37,820 nucleotides of DNA. It comes from Fibrobacter sp. (GTDB taxonomy: Bacteria; Fibrobacterota; Chitinivibrionia; Chitinivibrionales; Chitinispirillaceae). A model generated the notes under the pieces. The model saw only the letters and a list, made by a program, of their open reading frames with translations. It searched no databases and was not told where the DNA came from. Both the position numbers and the translations under genes were made by a program. Positions 1 to 8,004 of the stretch are shown here, piece after piece (the stretch's first letter is position 1; the number at the start of each line of letters is the position of its first letter). Location of the stretch: positions 1 through 37,820 of the forward strand of contig JAAZBG010000193.1 in NCBI GenBank assembly GCA_012513915.1, read 5' to 3'.

Positions 1-5
1 AACAA

Positions 6-40
6 CCAACAGCCAACAGCCAACAGCCAACAGCCAACAA
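6..40. repeat. Heptanucleotide tandem repeat (CCAACAG)n
   Basis: Four perfect copies of CCAACAG (6-33) are followed by a near copy, CCAACAA (34-40). The array lies beyond the ppdK terminator and may continue to the left of the window. It is one of four 7-bp-period arrays in this window, each with a different unit. No coding function is seen. Confidence 0.85.
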
Positions 41-52
41 TATAAACCTAAT

Positions 53-86
53 AAAAAGGGACCGGATTACTCCGGTCCCTTTTTTA
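53..86. terminator. Bidirectional intrinsic terminator after ppdK
   Basis: A perfect 9-bp stem (58-66 with 71-79) closes a TTAC loop. It is flanked by an A-run on the left and a T-run on the right, so it has a U-tract in either direction. It sits about 30 bases past the ppdK stop and is well placed to end that transcript. Confidence 0.9.
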
Positions 87-117
87 TTGTACTTATGAGT
101 AATTTACTCTTTCGTAA

Positions 118-3100
118 TTACTTTTTTGCCGGTCGGCCGCGTTTTTTTGCAGTAGCTTTGGGTGCTGCCTTTTTGGTCGCCTTTTTTGCAACCGGTTTTG
201 TTGCCTTTTTTACTGCCTTTTTTACTGCTTTTTTTGCAACCGGTGCTGCTTTTTTTACGGAACCAGCAGGACGGCCACGTTTCTTAGCAGCTACCGGAGC
301 TGCTTTCTTTGTGGCTTTCTTTGTGGCTTTTTTTACCATTGGTTTTGCAGCGACCTTCTTCGTTGCTGCTTTTTTAGTTGCGATTTTCTTTGCCGCAGCC
401 TTTTTAACTGGTTTTGCTGCTGCTTTCTTCGCAGCTGGTTTCGTTGCTTTTTTTGCTGTAACTTTTGCCATGGTTTTCACTTCCTTTGCAGTTGTTTTTA
501 ATTTATTTCCAGAATTTTTATCCTCTACCACTGCTTGCGCTGCCGCCAGTCGTGCAATAGGTACACGAAATGGTGAGCATGAGACATAATTCATACCAAC
601 ACGATGACAGAACTTGACAGATTCAGGATCTCCACCGTGCTCACCACAGATACCGACCTTGAGTTGAGGACGTGATAAACGACCGCGATCAATACCATAC
701 TTAATAAGTTCACCAATACCATCCTGATCAATTGTCTGGAAAGGATCAGCTGGCAGAATTTTCTGTGCGATATATTCAGGGAGGAACCCACCGATATCAT
801 CACGGGAGAAACCAAAGCCCATCTGAGTAAGATCATTGGTACCGAATGAGAAAAACTCTGCTGTTTCAGCCATTGATTGTGCAGTAATGGCTGCACGTGG
901 AATTTCAATCATTGAACCGTACATGAACGGAATCTTTTTGACACCAAGTGTTTCACAGACATCAGCATATACCCTGTCAACAATCTTTTTCTGATTTGTT
1001 AACTCATTAGCCGAACATGTTACAGGAATCATGATCTCCGGGAATGCTTTCTTACCATCTTTAATAAGTTCACCGGCAGCCATGAGAATTGAGCGGATCT
1101 GCATTTCGGAAACCTCAGGATAGGTTACTCCAAGACGAACACCACGATGTCCAAGCATCGGGTTGCACTCTTTAAGAGCTTCACCGCGTCTCTTGACTTC
1201 TGCAGCATCAATTTTAAGTTCCCTCGCCATAGCTTCGATTTTGTCTTCACTGTGGGGAACAAATTCATGAAGTGGTGGATCAAGAAGACGAATGGTAATC
1301 GGCAACCCATTTAAAACTTCCATTGTAGCTTTGATATCATGTTTGACAAATACAGCAAGCTCATCAAGCGCCGCCTTGCGTTCCTCAACAGTACTGCTCA
1401 TGATCATTTTTCTGAGAAGGAATAGTGGTTTATCTGAACCTTCGCCATAAAACATATGCTCCGTACGGAAAAGTCCAATACCTTCTGCACCAAATGATAC
1501 CGCTTTCATGGCATCAACGGGTGAATCAGCATTTGTTCTGATCCTGAGCTTTCTTGTTTTATCACACATTGCCATCAGAGCATTAAATGCCTGATTGTTA
1601 TCAAGGTCAATATCCACAAGGCCAAGCTGACCTTCATATACAGTACCTTTGGTACCGTTAATAGAGATCCATTCGCCCTCTTTTATCACTCTGCCCGATT
1701 TTGTCTTAAATGTTTTACCGGCAACTTCGATGTCTGAACATCCGACAACGCAGCATTTGCCCCAGCCTCGTGCAACCAGTGCAGCATGAGATGTCATACC
1801 ACCTTTGGATGTAAGAATCGCCTGTGCCTTATGCATCCCGTCAACATCTTCCGGTGATGTTTCCTCACGAACAAGAATAACCTTCTCACCACGTGATGCC
1901 CATTCGACTGCATCCTCTGATGTAAACACGACACGACCTTTAGCACCACCGGGACCTGCAGGAAGACCTTTTGCAATATAACTCGTTGCAGATTCTGCAG
2001 CAGGATCGATCATTGGAAGAAGGAGCTCGACAAGCTGATTCGGTCCAACACGCATAATCGCTGTGTCGCTATCGATCAGTTTTTCCTTAACCATATCAGT
2101 CGCCATGCGAACTGCTGCAACTCCGTTACGCTTGCCAACACGGCACTGAAGCATAAACAGTCGTTTATTCTCGATAGTGAATTCAATATCCTGCATGTCT
2201 TTATAATGTTTCTCAAGACGTTTCTGGATATCGAACAACTGTTTGTAAATTCCGGGCATGACCTCTTCAAGTGTAGGGTGATCTTTACTCTGATCATTTT
2301 TTGAGTATTCATTTATAGGTGATGGTGTCCTGATACCTGCAACGACATCTTCACCTTGCGCATTGATCAGATATTCACCATAGAACTGTCCCTCACCATT
2401 TCCCGGGTTACGGGTAAATGCAACACCCGTTGCACTCTCTTCACCCATATTTCCAAATACCATACTCTGAACATTAACTGCAGTTCCCCATTCGTCCGGG
2501 ATTCTTTCTATTCTGCGATATTCAATCGCACGCTTTCCATTCCAGCTCAAAAACACTGCGCCGATACCACCCCAGAGCTGATCCTGAGGATCCTCAGGAA
2601 ATGGTTTGCCAAGCTGTTCCTTGACAATCTGTTTAAACTCTGCAACAAGAGCCTTGAGCTCATCAGCAGATATTTCCGTATCGAGCTTATAACCTTTTTC
2701 ATGTTTCAGCTGTTCAAGACGTTCATCAAGAATTTTTCTGATACCCTTGCCGCTCTTTGGCTCGATTCCTTCCGCTTTTTCCATTACGACATCAGCGTAC
2801 ATCATGATTAAGCGACGGTATGCATCGTAAGCAAAACGGGGATTATTTGTTTTGTCAATAAGTCCCTGAACAGTGATATCGTTAAGACCAACATTCAGAA
2901 CAGTGTCCATCATACCGGGCATTGACTTGCGGGCACCGCTTCGCACTGATACAAGCAGTGGATTAACCGGATCTCCGAACTTTTTACCCATTAGTTTTTC
3001 AACACTTTTGAGTGCTGCATCAACTTGTGATTTTAATTCTTTCGGATAATTTCTTTTATTAGCATAGTAGTAAGTGCAGACATCTGTAGTGATTGTAAAG

Positions 3101-3237
3101 CCTGGCGGAACCGGAAGTTTTAGTGCAGGATTCCCAGCCATCTCGGCAAGATTCGCACCTTTACCGCCGAGAAGATTTTTCATCGATTCATTACCATCTG
3201 CTTTTCCACCACCGAAAAAATACACATACTTGGCCAT
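118..3237 (-). CDS. ppdK: Pyruvate, phosphate dikinase with C-terminal histone H1-like/AT-hook tail
   Basis: PPDK interconverts pyruvate + ATP + Pi and PEP + AMP + PPi in the cytoplasm, a common glycolytic or gluconeogenic step in anaerobes. Residues 1 to about 905 are a full-length PPDK: N-terminal ATP-grasp region (GGKGANL near 25, RSGARKSMPGMMDT near 99-112), phosphohistidine domain with GGMTSHAA (His484), and a C-terminal PEP/pyruvate barrel with FGTNDLTQ and GICGEHGGDP. The protein should end near 905, but the frame continues through about 134 residues made almost only of Lys, Ala, Thr, Pro and Val. That tail holds two KKRGRP AT-hook cores (near 985-990 and 1031-1036). The start is supported by GGAGGGA upstream. 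An in-frame Met923 (ATG at 469-471) begins MAKVTAKKATKP, like a stand-alone H1-like protein, with an AAGGA about 10 bases upstream. The PPDK call is certain; a role for the tail in DNA binding is inference. Confidence 0.96.
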   Translation of the reverse strand: MAKYVYFFGGGKADGNESMKNLLGGKGANLAEMAGNPALKLPVPPGFTITTDVCTYYYANKRNYPKELKSQVDAALKSVEKLMGKKFGDPVNPLLVSVRSGARKSMPGMMDTVLNVGLNDITVQGLIDKTNNPRFAYDAYRRLIMMYADVVMEKAEGIEPKSGKGIRKILDERLEQLKHEKGYKLDTEISADELKALVAEFKQIVKEQLGKPFPEDPQDQLWGGIGAVFLSWNGKRAIEYRRIERIPDEWGTAVNVQSMVFGNMGEESATGVAFTRNPGNGEGQFYGEYLINAQGEDVVAGIRTPSPINEYSKNDQSKDHPTLEEVMPGIYKQLFDIQKRLEKHYKDMQDIEFTIENKRLFMLQCRVGKRNGVAAVRMATDMVKEKLIDSDTAIMRVGPNQLVELLLPMIDPAAESATSYIAKGLPAGPGGAKGRVVFTSEDAVEWASRGEKVILVREETSPEDVDGMHKAQAILTSKGGMTSHAALVARGWGKCCVVGCSDIEVAGKTFKTKSGRVIKEGEWISINGTKGTVYEGQLGLVDIDLDNNQAFNALMAMCDKTRKLRIRTNADSPVDAMKAVSFGAEGIGLFRTEHMFYGEGSDKPLFLLRKMIMSSTVEERKAALDELAVFVKHDIKATMEVLNGLPITIRLLDPPLHEFVPHSEDKIEAMARELKIDAAEVKRRGEALKECNPMLGHRGVRLGVTYPEVSEMQIRSILMAAGELIKDGKKAFPEIMIPVTCSANELTNQKKIVDRVYADVCETLGVKKIPFMYGSMIEIPRAAITAQSMAETAEFFSFGTNDLTQMGFGFSRDDIGGFLPEYIAQKILPADPFQTIDQDGIGELIKYGIDRGRLSRPQLKVGICGEHGGDPESVKFCHRVGMNYVSCSPFRVPIARLAAAQAVVEDKNSGNKLKTTAKEVKTMAKVTAKKATKPAAKKAAAKPVKKAAAKKIATKKAATKKVAAKPMVKKATKKATKKAAPVAAKKRGRPAGSVKKAAPVAKKAVKKAVKKATKPVAKKATKKAAPKATAKKRGRPAKK

Positions 3238-3285
3238 AAATAGATCCCTCCAGAGGATTTTAAATTAATTATTTGAAGTGCATAT

Positions 3286-3314
3286 AATATAAATTGTATT
3301 TAATAATAATTCAA
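3286..3314 (-). promoter_or_regulatory. Sigma-70-type promoter for ppdK
   Basis: On the minus strand TTGAAT (3314-3309) and TATATT (3291-3286) are separated by 17 bases. Transcription would start near 3278, giving a leader of about 40 bases with a GGAGGGA ribosome binding site before the ppdK ATG. Confidence 0.6.
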
Positions 3315-3697
3315 AGAAAAATACTTTTTTTTCGATTAAGTAAAACGCTACATATTTACAGGTTATTAATTAATTCTACATTTACAAATAATTAATTCAG
3401 TTGTATTATTTCACTGAATCACAAATTAATTTCCCGCCATTTTATCAGATTATTGGTCGATAAAAACAGTAATTCATCTGCTGTTTGCCATTGTAAACAA
3501 TTCAATTTTAAATTTTCACTTTTTGTAAAAACAGTTGAGATGTCATGAAGTTTTTCTTTGCCGGGAGGTATTGCACTTTGAGGAATTCATAAGACCATTG
3601 CTGTTAAAAAGGTTAATTGCATCAAAATACAATTGCAGTAATCGTCATAAATAAAATTCAATTATACCTCCGGTTCATAATTAATGCAAATATTTTT
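3315..3697. other. AT-rich divergent intergenic region
   Basis: This stretch separates ppdK from the GH57 operon. It is AT-rich and I see no gene, RNA or clear repeat in it beyond the two promoters at its edges. Confidence 0.5.
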
Positions 3698-3727
3698 TTG
3701 TATGGCACTAATAAAAGACTGTATATT
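3698..3727 (+). promoter_or_regulatory. Candidate promoter of the GH57-like operon
   Basis: TTGTAT (3698-3703) and TATATT (3722-3727) are spaced by 18 bases, giving a start near 3734 and a leader of about 50 bases. A second TATAAT at 3770-3775 lies too close to the ATG at 3784 unless the transcript is leaderless. No good Shine-Dalgarno precedes the ATG. Confidence 0.4.
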
Positions 3728-3783
3728 AACAACTATACAAAAATATGATTGAATATTGTTATGCAGGATTATAATTTGTAAGA

Positions 3784-5709
3784 ATGAAAAGAAATACGCT
3801 GTCGCTTTTACTGCAACCTTATAAAAACCGGCTAATGCCAAAGACGGTTCTCAAGGAATCCGTTGATCGTTGTATCCGCAACCTGCTCTCACTTGTTACA
3901 GAGCATCCTCACTTCAGATTTAATATTGTCCTTCCGGCATACATCGTTGAATGTATAAACCCGTTATTACTTTCTCAATTCAGGGATTTTCAAAAAAAGG
4001 GAATCTTCGAATGGATCTTGACAGGATATACCGAACCATTTCTCAGTATGTCACCACCACAACTCTCGTTTGAAAATGTCAGGTATGGACTTCAACAATA
4101 CACCGATATCGCCGGCGAAACACCTCTGGGGTATATGCCGCCGTTCTCCAACTTTGAACCGTCGATGATTGAACTTCTTAAAAACAGCGGTGTGCACTAC
4201 CTTGTCGTTTCGAAAGATCTGCTTCCGACATCATTGCAATCAATCGGCGGGTACTGGATGGCTGAACATAGCGGAAGTTCAATACCCTTGATTGCAACAA
4301 CGATTATTCATCACAGGACTGCACCGGTTGATTTCAAGAATTGGATTGAACAAATTTATGAATCAGACAAAAATGAATCGCAGGGTGATTTTATAGCGAT
4401 ACTTCAGTATCAGTTTCCTCTCAAAGCGGAAGGTGAAGCAGATCCGTTCCGATGGCTCAATTATGCTGCATCAGAAATTGACAAACATATACTAACATAT
4501 CAACCGGTCACGTTCAGTGAACTGCTTCGTGATGCACAGCCGCTTGGACTGCAATATATTCCATCAAGTTTAATGTTAGGCAATGCGAATCCGGTTGATT
4601 TACATTTTCTTAATTATCTGCATTCGTTTGATCAAATCGGTATCATGCAACGAAAACTTATGGATCTGTATAACCAGGTGAGCGAGATCACTGATCCCCG
4701 TATTAGTTCACCAATGAAAAAAGAACTTTTTTTCATTCAGGATATCAATCGTTTTCTTCCCGGTAAAGAATGCGGATTTGAAAACACAACAGACAGACTC
4801 TGGACCTTTTCAAAGATGATTGAACTGGAAAAGGAGATCAGTGAACGGGCTGGTATCCATGGAGGGCAGATACGAATTACTGATTTTTTACGTAATGGTA
4901 ACAAAAGCATTCTGCTGGCAAACAAAAGTGTCAAACTCTACATTGATTATTGCTGTGGTGGAACTATTTTTGAATTTGATTATCGTGATCGCGCAATAAA
5001 TCTCTGCAGCGCTTATAATCCCGTACAGCACAGCAAACCGGATATTCTGTCAGCCGGTAAATCCCGCGCGTGGTTTTCTGACCAGTTCTATAATCCGGAA
5101 ACGTCTGCGGCAGATATTGTGACAGGAAAAGCCCCCGATCTCGGCAACTTCCTTAAGAGTCAATTTACCTACAAAGTATCAAAAAATGCGACCGGTATAC
5201 GGGCATCACTTACCAAACATGGTGCATTACTTCAAAACGATAAACCGTGTCCGCTTATACTCGAAAAAGTGTACGGACTTGAACAGAATACGTCATCACT
5301 TTCATTCGTGTATCAATTTTCGAACCAGTCGTTAACACCGTATACATTCCGGTTTGCGACCGAGTTGAGCTTCAGCCTTCCTGGTTTACAGAGCGGTGAT
5401 GTCCGTATTATCAACGGTAAACAAACTATTGACAGGATTGGTATTGATCACATTCAGATTGAAGGGGCCACACGATGGTATTTTGAGGATAGACAGTGTG
5501 GATTAAGAGTTCTTTTTCAAACGCAGAAACCTCTTGATATCTGGTGCCTGCCCACACTGAATAGCGAACAGCACCCGGATCCATCACTGGGTATAAGGAT
5601 TTTACTCACATCCAACATTCTTCTCGACTCGAGTGCCCAATGGAAATTAATAGGAAAGCTTTCATGCAAACGCATGCGTAAAGCATCAGGAGATATCGAT
5701 GTTTTATGA
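3784..5709 (+). CDS. GH57-fold protein lacking the catalytic residues
   Basis: The 641-residue protein follows glycoside hydrolase family 57 amylases and 4-alpha-glucanotransferases. GYTEPFLSMSP (81-91) matches the family GxYEPxLxxxP motif, GYMPPFSNFEPSM (116-128) matches the nucleophile motif GxWLxERVWxPxL, and the C-terminal half (about 465-630) looks like the beta-rich DUF1926-type domain. Aligned without gaps, the nucleophile Glu is Phe121, and the HxHxP motif at the N terminus is degenerate (LLLQPYKN). The usual acid motif (DDGEKFG-like) appears as QYQFPLKAEGE, without the Asp. The fold call is good, but activity is unlikely; a carbohydrate-binding or regulatory role is inference. No signal peptide is visible, so it is probably cytoplasmic. 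Its stop overlaps the next start by 11 bases. Confidence 0.75.
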   Translation: MKRNTLSLLLQPYKNRLMPKTVLKESVDRCIRNLLSLVTEHPHFRFNIVLPAYIVECINPLLLSQFRDFQKKGIFEWILTGYTEPFLSMSPPQLSFENVRYGLQQYTDIAGETPLGYMPPFSNFEPSMIELLKNSGVHYLVVSKDLLPTSLQSIGGYWMAEHSGSSIPLIATTIIHHRTAPVDFKNWIEQIYESDKNESQGDFIAILQYQFPLKAEGEADPFRWLNYAASEIDKHILTYQPVTFSELLRDAQPLGLQYIPSSLMLGNANPVDLHFLNYLHSFDQIGIMQRKLMDLYNQVSEITDPRISSPMKKELFFIQDINRFLPGKECGFENTTDRLWTFSKMIELEKEISERAGIHGGQIRITDFLRNGNKSILLANKSVKLYIDYCCGGTIFEFDYRDRAINLCSAYNPVQHSKPDILSAGKSRAWFSDQFYNPETSAADIVTGKAPDLGNFLKSQFTYKVSKNATGIRASLTKHGALLQNDKPCPLILEKVYGLEQNTSSLSFVYQFSNQSLTPYTFRFATELSFSLPGLQSGDVRIINGKQTIDRIGIDHIQIEGATRWYFEDRQCGLRVLFQTQKPLDIWCLPTLNSEQHPDPSLGIRILLTSNILLDSSAQWKLIGKLSCKRMRKASGDIDVL

Positions 5710-6325
5710 TTCAATGGATATAACAATCGAGGGACGCGGTGGAGCTACCTGGCTTATTCTTGCAGGACATTTTCGCAAAGACCAGATAGCGCAGATGAAA
5801 GAGAAGTTTGATGTACTCCTTGAGGACCGGAACCGTCAGTTCATCGTTGATCTGGAAAAGATCACCAGTATTGATGAATCCGCAGTTCAGTTGTTTCTTC
5901 AATTGTTAAGTGTTGTTCGTGGTAAAGGTGGCGAAATAAAGCTTATTTTTAAAAACCACACAGTTTCACGTGCGTTCGCTCCTTACAATAATATATTCCC
6001 GGTCTATCCTGATGCACAATCATTAACGTCAGGAGGCTTATTAGGTGCAATCCGTCAGAGAGGACGTCAATTATCAAAAAAAACCGGTATACGAATTTCC
6101 CGTCCGGTTGCATTATTTATGGTAATTGTCTTATGCGGATGGTTTATTTCACTTCTCTTTATTATCAGGATTCAAAGCCGCTATATTAAACGCCAACAAG
6201 TGGAATTACACTCGCTGCAGCAAACAAATCAACAGATTAAGTTTGAAGTTGACGCGATGCGGGAAAGGATAAAACCACTTGAGCAGCTTGGTATTATCAA
6301 TCCCATTAGAGACAGCATAAAATGA
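5699..6325 (+). CDS. STAS-domain membrane protein with coiled coil
   Basis: Residues 6-110 resemble a STAS (anti-anti-sigma type) domain: LILAGHF, FIVDLEKITSIDESAVQLFLQLL and a C-terminal GGEIKLIF strand. Ser61 in IDESA falls where SpoIIAA carries its phosphorylated Ser. A single membrane helix follows (about 136-158), then a coiled coil (about 160-195). STAS at the N terminus and one helix suggest a cytoplasmic STAS domain with the coiled coil outside, or a tail on the same side if the orientation is reversed. AGGAG at 5688-5692 supports the ATG at 5699, and the coding overlap with the GH57-like gene implies translational coupling. Partner and signal are unknown. Confidence 0.65.
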   Translation: MFYDSMDITIEGRGGATWLILAGHFRKDQIAQMKEKFDVLLEDRNRQFIVDLEKITSIDESAVQLFLQLLSVVRGKGGEIKLIFKNHTVSRAFAPYNNIFPVYPDAQSLTSGGLLGAIRQRGRQLSKKTGIRISRPVALFMVIVLCGWFISLLFIIRIQSRYIKRQQVELHSLQQTNQQIKFEVDAMRERIKPLEQLGIINPIRDSIK

Positions 6326-7050
6326 ATCGGATACTGGCAGTGTTACGTCGCGGATTTCTCATATATGGGAAAAATGTCTGGTTTTCCGAACTTACCAGTA
6401 TTCTGTTTGTAATCATACTCAGTGCATCGCTTGCGATCATTACCAGTATTATCTTTCATAATGAAATAATTGCTCATCGTGATGACAATACATTAGTTGA
6501 ATTACGCAAAGAAAATCTGATACGTCAAAAAGAACATGATCATCTCAGTAATGTTATTCAAATATCTGAAACACTACGTTCCGTTCTCAACAATCGTATT
6601 ACAGACCAGTCCATATTCCGCCTGTCAGAACTGATTTACTCAAATAGCCGTCAGTACAGTTTTGATCCGCTTTTACTCATTGCAGTTATTCAGGTTGAAA
6701 GTTTTTTTAACGAAAAAGCTCTTGGCAGATTTAGAAGCGGTAACCTTAGCGGAGCAATTGGTTTGATGCAGTTAAAAATAGAAACTGCACAGGAAATGGC
6801 AAAAAAGCTTGGTTTACAGGAACTTACTATGGAAGATCTCCTTAAACCGGAGATTAACATAATGATAGGTGTCAGTTATCTTACATTTCTTATCAATAAA
6901 TTCAGAAGTTTCAAACTCGGCCTTCTTGCATACAACCAGGGTCCCGGCACAGTAACATTATCATTAAAGAGTAATCAGCTGTCAGTGAGATATTATCAGA
7001 AAGTGCTTAAGGCGTATTATCAGTTGAAGCAAGTAGCAAGTAGCAAGTAG
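6322..7050 (+). CDS. Membrane-anchored lytic transglycosylase (SLT domain)
   Basis: A soluble-lytic-transglycosylase-like domain occupies about 95-240. The ES motif is in IAVIQVESFFN (Glu126 as catalytic acid), with GAIGLMQLK and LLAYNQGPG motifs following. Such enzymes cleave peptidoglycan between MurNAc and GlcNAc to give 1,6-anhydro ends. The N terminus has one hydrophobic helix (about 24-46) without a cleavage site, so it is probably anchored in the inner membrane with the catalytic domain periplasmic, with a short coiled linker (55-80). The start overlaps the previous stop in ATGA, so it is coupled to the STAS gene. Its last codons (VASSK, stop) are supplied by a heptanucleotide repeat. 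Confidence 0.85.
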   Translation: MNRILAVLRRGFLIYGKNVWFSELTSILFVIILSASLAIITSIIFHNEIIAHRDDNTLVELRKENLIRQKEHDHLSNVIQISETLRSVLNNRITDQSIFRLSELIYSNSRQYSFDPLLLIAVIQVESFFNEKALGRFRSGNLSGAIGLMQLKIETAQEMAKKLGLQELTMEDLLKPEINIMIGVSYLTFLINKFRSFKLGLLAYNQGPGTVTLSLKSNQLSVRYYQKVLKAYYQLKQVASSK

Positions 7051-7126
7051 CAAGTAGCAAGTAGCAAGTAGCAAGTAGCAAGTAGCAAGTAGCAAGTAGC
7101 AAGTAGCAAGTAGCAAGTAGCAAGTA
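7029..7126 (+). repeat. 14-copy heptanucleotide tandem array (GCAAGTA)14
   Basis: Exactly 98 bases consist of 14 perfect copies of GCAAGTA. The first three copies lie inside the lytic transglycosylase gene and supply its last residues and its TAG stop. TAG recurs every 7 bases, so every reading frame closes within 21 bases and copy-number change cannot extend the protein. Perfect identity suggests recent expansion or active slippage. Confidence 0.95.
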
Positions 7127-7145
7127 TACTCCCGGAGTCAGAAGA

Positions 7146-7168
7146 CTATACACGCTGCGCGTGTATAG
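7146..7168. other. Perfect hairpin between two opposed heptad blocks
   Basis: A 10-bp perfect stem (7146-7155 with 7159-7168) closes a TGC loop. It could end the upstream operon, but only a weak T-rich stretch (GCGTTTCTT) follows. It sits between the GCAAGTA array and degenerate heptads in the opposite orientation. Confidence 0.7.
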
Positions 7169-7179
7169 CGTTTCTTACC

Positions 7180-7214
7180 TACTTACTACATACTACTTGC
7201 TACTTATTACCTCC
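7180..7214 (-). repeat. Degenerate inverted heptads (TACTTGC-like)
   Basis: Five consecutive 7-mers, TACTTAC, TACATAC, TACTTGC, TACTTAT and TACCTCC, are variants of the reverse complement of GCAAGTA. They face the perfect array across the hairpin, so the whole locus has inverted-repeat organisation. Confidence 0.75.
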
Positions 7215-7232
7215 TCCCAGAAAGTTTTTCCA

Positions 7233-7937
7233 ATGCGTGAATTTGATCATTTTTTATTTTATGCTGTGAAAGCAAGCAATAATACAGTCATCCTTGATGA
7301 AAACGATACGCGTCATGCGGTAAAGGTGTTACGGCTTGTGCATGGCGATACATTTCAGGTTTCGTGTGGTGATGGCATTATACATGTTTGTAAACTTGAT
7401 GTAATCCAAAACTCGTGTGCAAGCGGCATCATAATACATAGTATACCTACTGACAAGATAACACCGGAATTCAATTTTTTTATCGGCATTCCTGATAAGG
7501 ATGCATTTGAATCAATAGTTACGGACCTAACAGCTCTCGGCGTTAATTCTATTACCCCGCTTATTTCATCACAATGTCAGAAAAACTGGTGGGAAAACAA
7601 GTGGGGAAAACACGATGAACGCCTGCGTGGTAAAATGATTGCCGCAATGAAACAATCACTCTATCCCTATCTTCCGGTTCTTAACAAACCGCGAATACTG
7701 GATCAAACCTGCTTTATAAACGGACTCTGTATCACTGCTGACTATGATGGCTCATCCGGAATAACACTTGATCCTTCGATATCAACTATCAACTGTTTCA
7801 TAGGGCCCCCGGGAGGATTTTCCACTGATGAATGTGATCTGTTCAGACAAAATGGATTTTCTTTTCTGCGCCTCGGCCAGACACGCTTACGCACCGAACT
7901 TGCTGCCACTGCAATGCGCTGCGCATTATGGCAGTAA
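7233..7937 (+). CDS. rsmE: 16S rRNA (uracil-1498-N3)-methyltransferase RsmE
   Basis: RsmE methylates U1498 of 16S rRNA using S-adenosylmethionine and belongs to the SPOUT/trefoil-knot superfamily. The N-terminal PUA-like part (DTRHAVKVLRLVHGD) and the C-terminal knot motifs (IGPPGGFSTDE, then LRLGQTRLRTELAAT) are both present. The family usually has GPEGG and LRTETA, so two positions vary here. I chose the ATG at 7233 (MREFDHFLFY) over an upstream GTG at 7161 that would add a low-quality extension across the repeat region. This gives 234 residues, the normal family length. No strong Shine-Dalgarno is visible. Confidence 0.9.
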   Translation: MREFDHFLFYAVKASNNTVILDENDTRHAVKVLRLVHGDTFQVSCGDGIIHVCKLDVIQNSCASGIIIHSIPTDKITPEFNFFIGIPDKDAFESIVTDLTALGVNSITPLISSQCQKNWWENKWGKHDERLRGKMIAAMKQSLYPYLPVLNKPRILDQTCFINGLCITADYDGSSGITLDPSISTINCFIGPPGGFSTDECDLFRQNGFSFLRLGQTRLRTELAATAMRCALWQ

Positions 7938-7983
7938 TGATACGGACATCCACAAGGGGTGTCCCAACGGTAGCAAACGGTGG

Positions 7984-8004
7984 TTAATCGGGGTACCCGA
8001 TTAA
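7984..8004. terminator. Possible terminator hairpin between convergent genes
   Basis: A perfect 9-bp stem (7984-7992 with 7996-8004) closes a GTA loop between the rsmE stop and the end of the outer-membrane protein gene, whose stop codon lies in the right arm. There is no T-run on either side, so intrinsic termination is uncertain. Confidence 0.35.

Noticed and set aside
95-589. Long plus-strand frame rich in Phe/Ala opposite the ppdK tail
   Set aside because: It is the antisense of the Lys/Ala codon repeats (AAA/GCN reads TTT/NGC backwards). It has no ribosome binding site and its composition is that of a shadow frame.
7029-7126. CRISPR-like array
   Set aside because: The unit is 7 bases with no spacers and there are no cas genes nearby; it is a simple tandem repeat.
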